Position numbers and translations under genes: made by a program. 64,000 nucleotides of DNA from Elusimicrobiota bacterium (lineage in GTDB: Bacteria > Elusimicrobiota > Elusimicrobia > UBA1565): assembly GCA_016196755.1 (NCBI GenBank), contig JACPXC010000046.1, positions 1 to 64,000 on the forward strand, written 5' to 3'. Of the stretch, positions 39,701 to 51,700 are shown piece by piece (positions within the stretch are counted from its first letter, which is position 1; every line of letters starts with the position of its first letter). A model generated the notes under the pieces. It worked only from the letters and a program-made list of their open reading frames with translations, was not told where the DNA came from and searched no databases.

Positions 39701-42700
39701 GGCTGCAGACCCCGGCTCCCCCCGGACCGAAACAGTTCTGGGTCAGGTTCACGAAGAGGTTGCCGGTCTCGCCGCCGGTATAGGTGATCGTGCCCTGGAC
39801 GTGGGAGGTGGTCGAGCCGGTAACCTGGATGTTCGTCGTGACCAGACCCTCGTTGTTGCCGTAGTCGCCGGGAGCGTCGTTGGCCGAGAGGTGGACGGTC
39901 CCGAACCTGTTGGCGGTGACGGTCGTCTGGGTGCCGACGGCGACCCAGCCGTCCCCGACGCTGGCCAAGAGGGCCCCGACGCGCTTGCCGTCGGCCAGGG
40001 TGTCCTGGCCCTCGGTGCCGGCGATGCCGCGCGTGTCGGTGAGCTGGCCGAACTTCCAGGTGCCGGTGGCGGTGAAGGTGACCTGCTGGCCCGGGGCGAA
40101 CTGCACGCCGGTGAAGTAGCCTCCGCCGCCGAACTCGTCGCCTTGCGTAGTGCCGAAGGCGCTCCAGCCGATCACGGCGGAGGTCTGGACGGGGTAGCCC
40201 CCCTGCTCGGCCATCTCGCCCGCGCTGAGCAGGAGCTGGTTGCTCGTGGCGAGGGTCAAAGACAGCGGCGGGAAACCGCCGTGTCCGGCCGCGAGGCCGA
40301 GCGGCTCGAACGCGAGGAACAAGGTGCGGGTCGTGCCGGCCGGCAGGGCCAGCGGGTTGTTGAAGGTGATGAGCGGGGAGCTCGGAGCCCCGCTCGCCGT
40401 ATCCGTGCTCCCCAGGTGGCTGTCTCCGGCCGCGCCGCCGATGTTGAGCAGGCCGTCGCCGTTGCTGTCGCCGTAGACCGAGAAGACCTGTTGGGACTGA
40501 GGGCCGCCGGAACGGGCGAAGACCAGGCCCGTCAGCGTGGCATCCGAGCCGCTGGCCGCCAGCCCCAGCCGCAAAAGGGCCTGCGGTCCGATGTCGCCGA
40601 CCAGCCCGTCGTGCGGGAAGCCGGGGATCAACGTCACTGTCCCGCCGGAGGCGGCGCTGCCCCCGCCGACGTCGATGACGAGGCCCGAGGCGGGCGGGAC
40701 GATGACGCCCGTGCTGCCGAAGGCCTCGAAGCCGTCGAGCTGGCGGTTATTGTTGACGTCGACCCAGGCGACGTAGATCAAGCTGGTGGCCGGGGCGGCC
40801 AACGGCGGGAAGCCGCCGGTCCCGAGCGGGAAGCTGATCGACTCGAAAGTGGTCGTCGAGTTGACGTGCGCGGCGCCCACCAGGATCGGGCCGAACTGGT
40901 TGGAGTTGTTGTTCACCGAGCCGGTGACCTCGAACCAATCCTTGAGCGTGATGTCCTTGGCGGTGAGGTTTTGACCGGGGGCCACGAATACCGGAGCCGA
41001 GCGCAGGAACCCGTCGGTGTTCCCGAAGGCGCCGCGAGGCTCGCCGCCGTCCGGGAAGTCGTTGGGGTTTAGCGGGATCGACTCGCGGTGGGCGTACAGA
41101 TAATAGGTCGCCGGGGCGTCCAGGTTCGAGAGCGTATAGGCTCCGAAGCTGTCGCGGGTGGACAGGAAGACCAAGCCGCCGCTGAAGGCGTTCGTATCGA
41201 AGAACGGCTGGGTCGAGGCGCGCACGATGACGGTGGACCCGCCGATCGTCACGCCGCCGTTTAGGACGTCGCCCGCGATGCTGGCCGGGGCGCCGCCGCC
41301 GTCGGGGTTCCAGAACAGCACGTTGTTGGGGTCGACCTCGTTGGGCGTGCCGCGCTTGTCGCCGCGCGCGTCGAGCATGGTCAGGACGGCGCCGCCGGGC
41401 GCCCCCGAGGCGTCCACGCCGGCGGTGTAGTCGCCGAAGAACTCGAGGCCGTTGAAATTCAAGACCGCCGCCGAGGAGCGGGCGATCGTCAGCGCCGTGC
41501 CGCTGGGTCCGGAGGCGGCCCCGCCGCTGCCCCCGCCGAAGCTCTCGAAGCGGATGCCGTGGAAGGCCAGGATATTCGCCGCCGAGCTCAAGGTGAAGTT
41601 CGAGCGCCCGATGGCGAGGAAGCCCCGGCCGCTGACGTTGACGGTGCCGTCGGCGACGACGAACGGGAAGGAGTCGGGGCCCGAGGGGAAGAAACCCGCG
41701 AAGCTCGGCGTCGACACCGGGGCGAAGCGCAGGAGGCCGCCGTTCTCGACACGAACGCCGGCGGCGCCGACGTCGACGAAGACGTCGTTGGCGCCGAGGT
41801 CGAGGGTCCCGCCCTGCACGAAGATGCCGCCCTGGACGCGGAAGGACTTGCCGCGTCCCAAGTTCAGGGTGCCGGCGGCTATCACGGCGTGGCTGTCGAG
41901 GAATACTTCGTTGAAGTTGTCGGGGTTGGCGCCCGGCGCGCGCAGGCGGACCACGCCCGTGTAGCCGCCCGTCATCGTCCAGCGCGCTAGCCTCAGACCG
42001 CCCAGGTTCCAGTCGCAGGCGGCGTTCGAGACCGTGCCGTCGAAGAGCACGCTCTCGCCGGTCTGCGGGACCTGGCCGCCCTGCCAGTTCTGGGCGATGT
42101 CGGCGTCCTGGCCGAAGCCGCTGCTGCCGAGCCAGGTCCGGGTGACGGTGGAGGGCACGATGCGGAAGTCCACCGCCAGCGACCCGGAGTTGTCCTCGTA
42201 GGAGCTGTCGTTCATGGCCAGGAAGAGCGTTCCCGAGGCGCCCGAGTTGAAGGCGCTTGCGGAGCCCGCGAGGAACCAGGCGCCGCCGCCGACGCGCGCG
42301 ACCAGGGCACCGATCGGCAGTTCGGCGCGCAGACCGCCGAAGGAGCCGGTCCCGTCGGGGCCGCTGGGCGTACCGCCGATGTTCCACGTGCCCTGGGCGT
42401 TGATCTCGAGGCGCTGGCCCTGGTTTACGTAGAGGCCGGTGTCGAAGCCGCCGGTCGACGGCGTGGAGGCCGGGTTGGGATAGCCCATGTCGCCCGGGCG
42501 GCCGGCCAGGGAGAACTGGGTGACCGCCAGGTCGGAGTCGGTCGGGAAGGCGCCCGCGGCCCCCGCCAGCTGGCCGACCGTGAAGGTGAAGGCCGACGAG
42601 TCGGCCAGGCGGACGCCCGCGGTGCGGCCCGGGGGCACGCCGAAGATGCCCAGGCTGACGTAGACAGAGCTCGTGGAGGACGTTACCGTGTGGGTGCTAG

Positions 42701-45700
42701 AGAACGGAACGTCGGCCACCGCCGGGGTCCCGCCGGAGAACGAGCGGTCGCCCAAGAGGAGGTCGATGCCGCCCTGGAAGGCGCCGTCCCCGTTGTTGTC
42801 GACGAAGACGCGGGCGTTGAGCGAGGCCGAGGGCGCGTCGCCGCGCAGGGTCACGCGCATCCCGGTCAACTGGGCGTTGCCGCCCGAGGAGACGAGGTCG
42901 ACGCGCAGGAACGCCGCGTCGCCGTTGGTCGGGATATTCGGCCCGATGACGGAGACCCCGTTGAAGGAGACCGACCCGCCGGCGCTCGAGGAGATCGCGA
43001 TGTTGACGTTGGTCGTGCTGCCGAGGACGGCGGCCGAGAGGTCGATCGGGCCGACGGTGACCGAGTCCTCGCCGACCTCGAACTCGGCGGAGTTGTTGCC
43101 GTCCACGAAGGCGCGGATATGGAGGTTCGATAGCGTCGACGTGAAGAGCGCGTAGGACGTGGCGGTCGAGGGCAGGGTGATGTGGAAATCGGTCCGCCCG
43201 CGCAGGTCTGCGTCGTTGGGCGTCCCGATCCAGGTCTGCAGCATGAGGCTGCCCGACTGCGAGCTCTGGTTGGTGAGCGTGCCGGTGACGGCGACCTGGT
43301 CCCAGAGCCGCACGTCGACGTTCGAGACCGTCTGGTCGACCGCGACGAACACCCCCTCGCGCGGCCCGAACGTCAGGGTGTCGGCCGAGTGCTGGCCGAA
43401 GGGCTCTTGACCGTTCGGCTGGCCGTCGCCGTCGCGGTCAAGGAGGGCGATGAGGTAGTAGGTGTTCGGGGCCGTCAGGCCGGCATGAGCGAAGCCGCCC
43501 AAGGCGGAGGTGCTGATGATGACGTCGCCGTCGCCGAAGCCGAAGGAGCGGGTGGTGAAGCCGATTTTGAAGTTCGAGCCGGCCTGGGTCCCTGAATAGG
43601 ACAGGGTGCCCTGGATGCGGCCGAACTGCGCCGGGGGCGGCGGGGGCTGGGTCTGGACGCCGACCAGCTGGTTGCCCTTGAAGTCGGCGCCGAAGAGGTT
43701 CGTCCCGTTGAAGGCCAGGCCGGCCAGCAGCTTGCCGCCGTCGGCCTGGATCGGCACCGTGGAGATGAAGGGCGCCCCGACCGTCCCGTTATTGTTGAAG
43801 CGCCAGACGGTCCCGCCCCCGGGGACGGAACCCGTGGCGGCCTCGGTGACGAACATGTTGCCCAGGGCGTCGAAAGCCACCGCCAGCGGGGCCGGGATCG
43901 AGGTGATCAGGGCCGAGGTCGAACCCGAGATCGTGCCCGACTGGTTGCGGTAGCGGCGGATCTGGCCCAGCGACGGCACCGTCACCCAGAGGTTGTTGGC
44001 GCTGTCAAAGCCCAGGCCGGCGGCGCCGGGCAGCTGCGCGAAGGTGGTGAAGGTGCTGGCCCCGCCGTCGGAGTAGGTCGGGTTGGGCAAAGTCGAGCCG
44101 CCGTCGCGCAGATAGGAGACCACGCTGGCGCCGCCGCCCGTGCGGTTGGCGGCCCACAGGTCGCCGCTGTCGGGCCGGAACGCGGCCGCCCAGACGTCGC
44201 TCAGGAGAGCGGTCAGGGTATTCGAGGGGCTGGCCGCCACTTCGCCGTCGGGACCGCCGGTGTCGGCGTAGCGCGCGAGGGTCCTGGCCGCGGCGCCGGT
44301 GAACGCGGGGGCTGTGGCCACCGCCACCCAGAGGTTGCCCCCGGCGTCGACGACGACGGCGCGCGGTCCATCGGCGGCCAGCTGCTGGTCGGGGGCCGCT
44401 CCGCCGGAGACCGGGAAGCTCGGAGCGTCGAAGCGCTTGACGGCGTCCTGGGAGCGGTTGGACGCCCAGAGCCGGCCGTCCTTGTTGGCGATGCCCCAGA
44501 AGCCGTCGCCCTGCGGGCCGCCGGGCGGGGGCGCGCCGGCGCCGGTGAGGTTCTTGACGAAGACGACGGACTGGTGGTCGCTGGAGCCGTTGTTGGAGCC
44601 GCCGCCGACGAAGACCCGGGTCGAGTCGAGCACGGCCACCTGGGTGGCAAGGTCCTCGTCGTTGAACCCGCCGTCGAAGCTGACCGACGACTTGAGGACC
44701 AGGTCGGCGTCGATGGCGCGCACCGAGAAGTTGCCGGCGTCCAGGCTGTTCGCGCTCGAGAACGAGACGTAGAAGAAGCCATCAGGGCCGGCGCGCAGGC
44801 CGAAGCCGGGAGACGCGGACAGAACCGGGATGGTCGAGGAGGCGCCGCTGTAGTTGAGGTTGGCGTCGAACTTGCGGATATAGAGGTTCGAGCCGTCGGC
44901 GCCGCCCGCCATGAGGACGCCGTTGGCGAAGGCCAGCTCGGCGCCGCCCTCATCGTTGTTCGCGAACAGGCTCGAGATGTCGCGCTCGGCCAGGGGAATG
45001 AGGTCCTGGTCGTACTTGAGGAGCTTATGGACGGGGTTCCCGGAGCTCTGGATGACCGTGACGAAGACCTCGCCGCCGATGGGCGAGATGGCGATCCCGT
45101 TGCCGTTGATGTGCGGCGCGCCGATCGGGATGTTGACGCGGGTGAGCTCGATGAGGTTCGCGTCGTATTTGATGAGCTTGGCGCCCTGACTGCTGAAGCC
45201 GCCGTCGTTGATCGTATAGATGAAGCCGCCCCGCGAGGCGCCGTCGGTGATGTTGCCCACGTCGGCATCGCCGACGACGGTGGAGTTGAGGCGCGCGAGG
45301 TCGGAGGTGTACTTCACCATCCGCCGCATCGATCCGCCGTCCTTCTCGGCCACGTAGAGGAAGCCGCCCTCCGAGACGAAGGCGTCGCCGGAGCGGTCGC
45401 CCTGGAGCGTCGCCGAGGCCAGGAATGTCCCGGTCAGGTCGTATTTGACGATGGTCACTTGGTCCGGCGTCTCGCCCACAGCCGCGTTGGTCGAATGGAT
45501 CGTGACGAAGACGAACGGCCCGCCGGCGCTGACCGTGTCGATGGCGATGTGGTGGGCTAGGTCGCCGCCGCCCGCGTCGTTGCCGGCCAGCGCGCCGGTC
45601 GAGAAGGCGCCTGAGAAGGCCAGTGTGACCGAGGAGACCGCCGGCGGCGGAGCCGAGCTCAGCAGCAGGCCGTAGAGGTCGTTGTCGGAGGAGTTTTCGA

Positions 45701-48700
45701 AACCGAAGCCGCTCACCTGGCGGTTGATGAAGCCGAAGGTCTTGGAGGCGCCGGTGCGCGCCACGGCCAAGTAGGGAATCTTGCCGGAGACCCCGGAGGC
45801 GATGATCTGCGGCGATTCCAGGGCGTTGCCCGCGGCGTCGGCGGTCACCATCTTGATGACGGTGGTCGACTGCGAGATGAGGCTGCTGCCCGAATGGCCG
45901 ACCCTGTCGGACCACACCAGGCGCCAGCGGTCGCCTTCCCAGACCGGGGCGCTCACCGACAGCCGGAAGTTCGCGCCGCTGTCGATCGGGAACCTGGCGC
46001 TGACCCCGCCGGTCGAGGTGATCAGCGCGCCGAAGATATCGAGCTGCCCCCCGCCGGAGAAATCGACGTTCTCATGGTAGACGACGAAGTAGTTCGTGCC
46101 GTTATGGGCGACGGCGACGGGGTTCTTGCTGTTGACGTCGCCGGCGTCGATGCGGAACGGGGAGCCGTCCAGCGAGCCGCTGTCGAGGACGAACTGGCCC
46201 ATGACGTCGGCGTCGATATCCCCGCCCAGCCGGGTGTCGTCGTGGTAGGCGACGAGGTACTTGCCGCCGCCGAAGGCGACGTAGGGCTCGCGCTCGTGGC
46301 CGGCCGCGTTGGCGATGACGAACGGGCCGGTCCCGGCCGTGCCGCCGCTGGACACGAAGCGGCCGAAGACGTCGCGCTGGGCGCCGCTGCCGGAGGACCA
46401 GACGACGAGATAGTTCGTCCCGTCGAACGCCGCGTTGCCGTGCTCGATGTCGCCGCCCGCATGGCCGGCGTTGAGGTCGACCTTGGGGCCGGCCAGGGTG
46501 CCGTCGGAGCCGACCAGGACGGCCTGGGTCTTATAGTTGTCGCCGCCCATGCCGCCGCAGCCCGCCACGAGGAGGAAGTCGGACCCGTCGGAGGCGAGAT
46601 TAGGGGAGGACTCCCCGCACCAGCCGGTGATGTCGCCGGGCGTGAAGGGTATCTGCGCCCCGGAGAGGCCGCCGGCGGTAGTGATAAGCTGGCCGCGGAC
46701 GTAGTCGTTGTCGCCGTTCTGGAGCTTCTTCTGCCAGGCGGTCAGGAACTTCCCGCCGCCGAAGGCCGCGTCGATGGCCTGCTCATTGTTGTCGGTCTCG
46801 CTGATGACGAACTCGGAGGCTCCCTTGGCGTGGACGAGCGGGGCGCCGGCTCCGCTGCCCGACAGGTTGACCAGGACCGTGGCGCCCTTGTAGTCGCCGG
46901 GGTTCTCGCCGTTGGAGGAGGTGCCGGTGAGGTAGACGTTCGAGGAGTTGCGCACCGCTATGCCGGCGGCGGCCCCGCCGGTGTTGCTGATGCCGTTATA
47001 GACCGCCGAGGCCAGGAAGACCAGGTTGGGGTCGTATTTGAGGGCCAGGTAGGCGTCGTTGGAGACGGTGCCGCTGACCGTGGTCGCCGCGTAGAGGTTG
47101 CCGTCGGGGCCCGCCGTCAAGCGCGTGCCGAGCAGGGCCGTCGTGTTGGTGAAGGTCGAGGAGACGCCGGTGTAGTTCAGGCTGGAGTCGAACTTCCGCA
47201 GGAAGGTCTTCGTGCCGTCCGTGGAGTTGGCGGCCACGTAGAGGCTGCCCCCCACCGAGGCCAGGGCACCCTGGTGCCAGCGCGGGATCAAGGCCGTGCT
47301 GAGGGGGACGTCGAGGGTCGGAGCGGCGCCGTTGGCGAAATTGAGCGGGTACTTGAGAAGGCGCGCCTCGTAGCCGGTCGTCGAGCTGTTGTCCACGCCG
47401 AGGAAGATGTTGCCCGCGCCGTCGAAGGCCCCGCCGAGGGCGCTGTTGAAATCGGGCTGGGCCGTATACTGCGCGCTGGCCGACACCGACAGGTCGGTGT
47501 TGAGCCGGAGCAGCCAGGACCCGTCGGCATGGGCGAAGATGTTGGCCCCGTCCCACTGCATGGGGCCGATGTTGTTGGTGAAGACGGGGGCCGAGCTGAT
47601 GAAGGCCAACTCCTTGGTGTACTTGGCGACCCAGCGGTCGCCGATGGGCATGCCGTCGCCGTTGCTGTCGGCGATGTAGACGTTGCCGGCGGAGTCCTGG
47701 ACGAGGCCGTTGCCGCCCCGGTCGCCGATCAAGGTCACCGAGGAGAGGAAGGTCCCCGAGACGTCGAAGCGCGCGATCAGCTCGACGCTGGGGGAGTCCC
47801 CGACAAAGCCCGTGGTCGCGCTGAAGACGGCGTAGACGAACGGTCCGCCGGAGGTGAACGTATCGACGACGACCTGATGGCCGACGACGTTGAAGCCGTT
47901 GCTCGAGGCGACGTTCTGGCCGTTGGCCGAGCCGAACGTGCCGCTGAAGGTGAGCGCGGGCGAGCCGCCGGACGCCTCGCCTTCTCCGCCGGGAAGCGAG
48001 CGGACCAGCGCGACGCCGTCGTCGTGGGAGCCGTTGCGGCCCGCGCCGGCCAGAAGGATGTTATCGCCGTCGTAGACCGCCAACGAGAGCAGGCTGTCGG
48101 CCCCCGAGAAACCGGCGTCGAAACGACCCGAGGAGATCTGGACGAAGTTCGGGTCGAGCCGGAAGGCCAGGAAGTCGCCGCCGTCCGCCGTGCTCGATGT
48201 GAGGCCCAAAACGAGCGAGCTCTCTGAGGCGGCCAGCGCGGGCTCCGGCGAGGCCCCGGCCACATAGACGAAGGAGCTTACCCCGACCGAGTCTAGAGAC
48301 GAGGAGTCGTAGGCATGGAGGATGGCATGGGCCGGGGGAGCCGAGTCGCCTGAGGCGACATAGACCTTCGAGCCGCCAAAGGCGACGCGGGCCATCGAGC
48401 CGAGGGTCCCGGTCAGGCTCACCGAGGAGAGCTCGACGAGCGCGGAGTTGAAACGGTACAGGGCGCCGATGATAGGAGGCGTGACGTTGGGAGAACTCAC
48501 GGCGACATAGATGTCGCCGCCCGCGCCGGCCGAGATGTCATCGGCGTTGTGATGATCCCCCCCGCCCGCCGGGGCCCGCGTGGCGCGCGCCACCTCGTTG
48601 AGGCTGGCGTCGTATTTGATGATCTTCGCGCCGTTCTCCACCGAGCCGCCGTCGTTGACCGTGTAAAGGAAGCCGCCCGTGAAGGCGGCCCGGGTTATGT

Positions 48701-51700
48701 TCCCGACATGGTCCGGGTCGACCGTGACGGAAGACAGGCGGACCAGGCCGGCGTCGTACTTCGCGATGCGCCGGACCGACCCTTCCTTCTCGCCCACGAA
48801 GACGTGAGTGCCGCTCCAGGCCAGGGCGTCGCCGTTAGCGGCGCCTTGCAGCGGCGCCGAGGCCAGGACCACGCCGCTCGGAGAGACTTTGAGCAGGAAA
48901 GTATCGTCGGGGGTCGCGCCGAAATTGGAGGCCGTGGTCGAATGCGCGACGGTGAAGAAGTTCCCGGTGTCCGTGTCCACCGCCAGGTTGAAGAGGACCT
49001 CGTTGCGGTCCTGCGTGGAATTCACCCGGACGCCCGCGGGCAGGGAACCTGCGTAGGTCAGCACGGTCGGCGAACCCGCCCCGCCGCCGCCCTGCAGACC
49101 CTCGCCGCCGCTGATGAGCGTGCCGCCGGTAAGTAGGATGGCGCCCGCGGACTGGTGGACGGCGGAATAGACGTCGGCGCCGTGGCGCACGGGCTTATAG
49201 AGGCGCCCGTCGGCCAGGGTCTTGGGGAAGCCGCCGACGAGCGCCCCGGTCGTGGCCGTGTAGCGCCAGTACGCCGAGGCCCCGCTGGAGGTGGAAACGT
49301 CCTCGGTGCCGCCGGAGATGAGCGGGTCGCCGGAGGCGTCGAGCGTGATGCCGCCGACGACCTCGTGCCTGAAAGGGCTCTCGGAGTGCCAGTAGCTCTC
49401 GACCACCGGACTGCCGTTCAAGTCGTACTTAAGGAAGGCCAGGTCCAGGTTGCGGGCCGTGTTGACGCGCTCGGCCGCGACGAAGAGATTGTTCAAGTCG
49501 GCGGTGATGTCCGCCCGGATGTCCATGCTGTCGGCGAAGCCCTGCATGCTCGAGACGTGCTGGAGAGCCCCCGCGCTCAAGCGCCACAGGGTCAGGGCCA
49601 TCTTGTCGGCGCCCGGGGCCCCCGTCATGCTGGAGTAGCCCACCAGCCAGAGGACGCTGGTCCCCGTCGAGGCGACGCCGCTCAAGATGTCGCTGTTGGC
49701 GCCGGGGGCGTGGAGCGCGGACAAGAGGGTAAGGACGTCCGAGCCCGTGTCGTAGCTCCAGACGGCGGCGGCGAAGGTGGTCGCGGAATCCTGGATGCCG
49801 CCGGCCAAAATCAGATTGCCCGCCGCGTTCACGGTGGCGGTCTGCACGAAGTCACCGCGCAGGCCGTCGGTCGAATCCAAAGTGCGGCTCGAGACCATGA
49901 GCATCGTGGCGGGGTCGATCTTCCAGACCGCGGCGTCGATGTCCGACGTCGTCGGACCTGAGGCCGAGCCGACGACATAGAGCGAGGCCCCGTGGTAGAC
50001 GAGCTTGATGTCGTTGTCCTCGCCCAGGCCGGTGATCGTCCCCGAGGCGATCAGCGTGCTCGGCGGGCTCAGTTTGTGGAGCTCGGCGACGCCGGGGTCG
50101 TTGGAGTCGGTGCGGCCCAGGTAGATGAAAGTCCCGTCGCTGGCCAGCTCGACGACGCCGCCTCCTTCGTCGCCGCCGCCGCCGCCGAACTCGCTCAGGT
50201 CGAGGCGCTTGGAGACAAAGTCCACGCCATTGGCGTTTATGGCCACGTAGACCTGCTGCGAGCTCACCACGACCAGCGCCGTGGCGGGCTCGCCGTCGGC
50301 GGAGGTCTGCGAGCAGCCCGCGAGGCTGTAGTCGCAGCGCTGGAAGCCGGGGAAAGGCCCGGCGCCCGCCACGTACACCTGGTCGGTCACGTCGTTGGAG
50401 ACCACCAGCGACCGGTAGTCGCCAGCGGGGCTGCCTTCGGCCGAGATGGTCGTCGAGCTCTCTAGGACGAGGTTGGTGTTGAGGCGGAAAAGGGAGGTCA
50501 CCGACTCGGGGACCGTGTTCGAAGACACGCCCGTGACGTAGAGATTGTTGACGACGGAGCTATAGCCGGCCGTGACGCCGGCTATGAAGGGCAAGTCCGA
50601 GATGACCCGGGAAGACAGGAACACCAAGCTGGAGTCGAACTTATGGACGGCCACCGCGCTGCTGACCAGGAGGCCCGCGATGAAGACGTCGCCGGAATTG
50701 GAGAGCCGCAGGACGCCGTTCTGGGTCCCCTGGCCGGTGAAGACGAACGGACCCGCGATATTGGTGGTGGCGATGATCGAGAAGCCGCTGTCGAGCTTAT
50801 TGACGGTGACGACCCCGCCCTGGTTCGGGAACGAACCCCAGGCCGTATAGATGTTCCCGGACCCGTCCACGGCCAAGCCCAGCGGGCTGCCCGGGCCGCC
50901 GTCGCCGGGGAAAGACGGCGAGCCGGCGAGGTAGGCGGCGTCTACCTCATTGAGGCTCGAGTCGTACTTGGCCAGGCGCGGGTAGTAGCTGCCGTGCCCG
51001 AGGACGTAGAGGCTGCCGCCGGCGAAGACCGCTTCCTGGGCCCGGTCATCGTTGAAGGAAAGGCTGTTGAATGCCCGGTCCGCCAGCCTGTTGCCCGCGG
51101 CGTCGTATTTGATGATGGCCCAGTCGTTGCCGTTGGGGCCCTGGGAGCTGTAGCCGACCACGTAGACGTTGGGCGTGCCATCGACGGCGATGGCCAGCGC
51201 CAGGTCCTCGCTGCCGCCGTGGAAGATGGCGCTGGAGGTCTCGCTGGCGTAGTTCCCGGTGAAGGAGCCGGCCAAGGTCGGGCCGCCGCCGCCCGCCCCC
51301 GCCGGCAGGCTCCGCCGCAGCAGCACCGCGTCGGAATGGCCCCCGTTCATCCCGAGGCCGCCCAAGAGGACCGTGCCGGTGCTGTCGGGGAAGACCCCAA
51401 AGGCCGTGTCGGCCGCGTTGAAGCCCGCGTCGAACTGACCCGACGAGAGCTGGACCAGGTCCTTGTCGAACTTGAAGACCAGGAAGTCGCCGCCGTCGGC
51501 GGTGCTCGAGGTCATGTGCAAGACCGCGTTGCCGTCGGGGTCCTCGAGCATGCTGAAACCCGGCGTCGCGCCGGTCACCGTCATCGTCACGCTCTGGCCG
51601 CTGTAGGCCAGGCTCGTGTCGAACTTGCGCAGGTAGACCTGCTGGACCAGAGCCGGGTCGCTGTGGCCGGCCACGTAGACCGTCCCGTCGTCGAAGCCGA

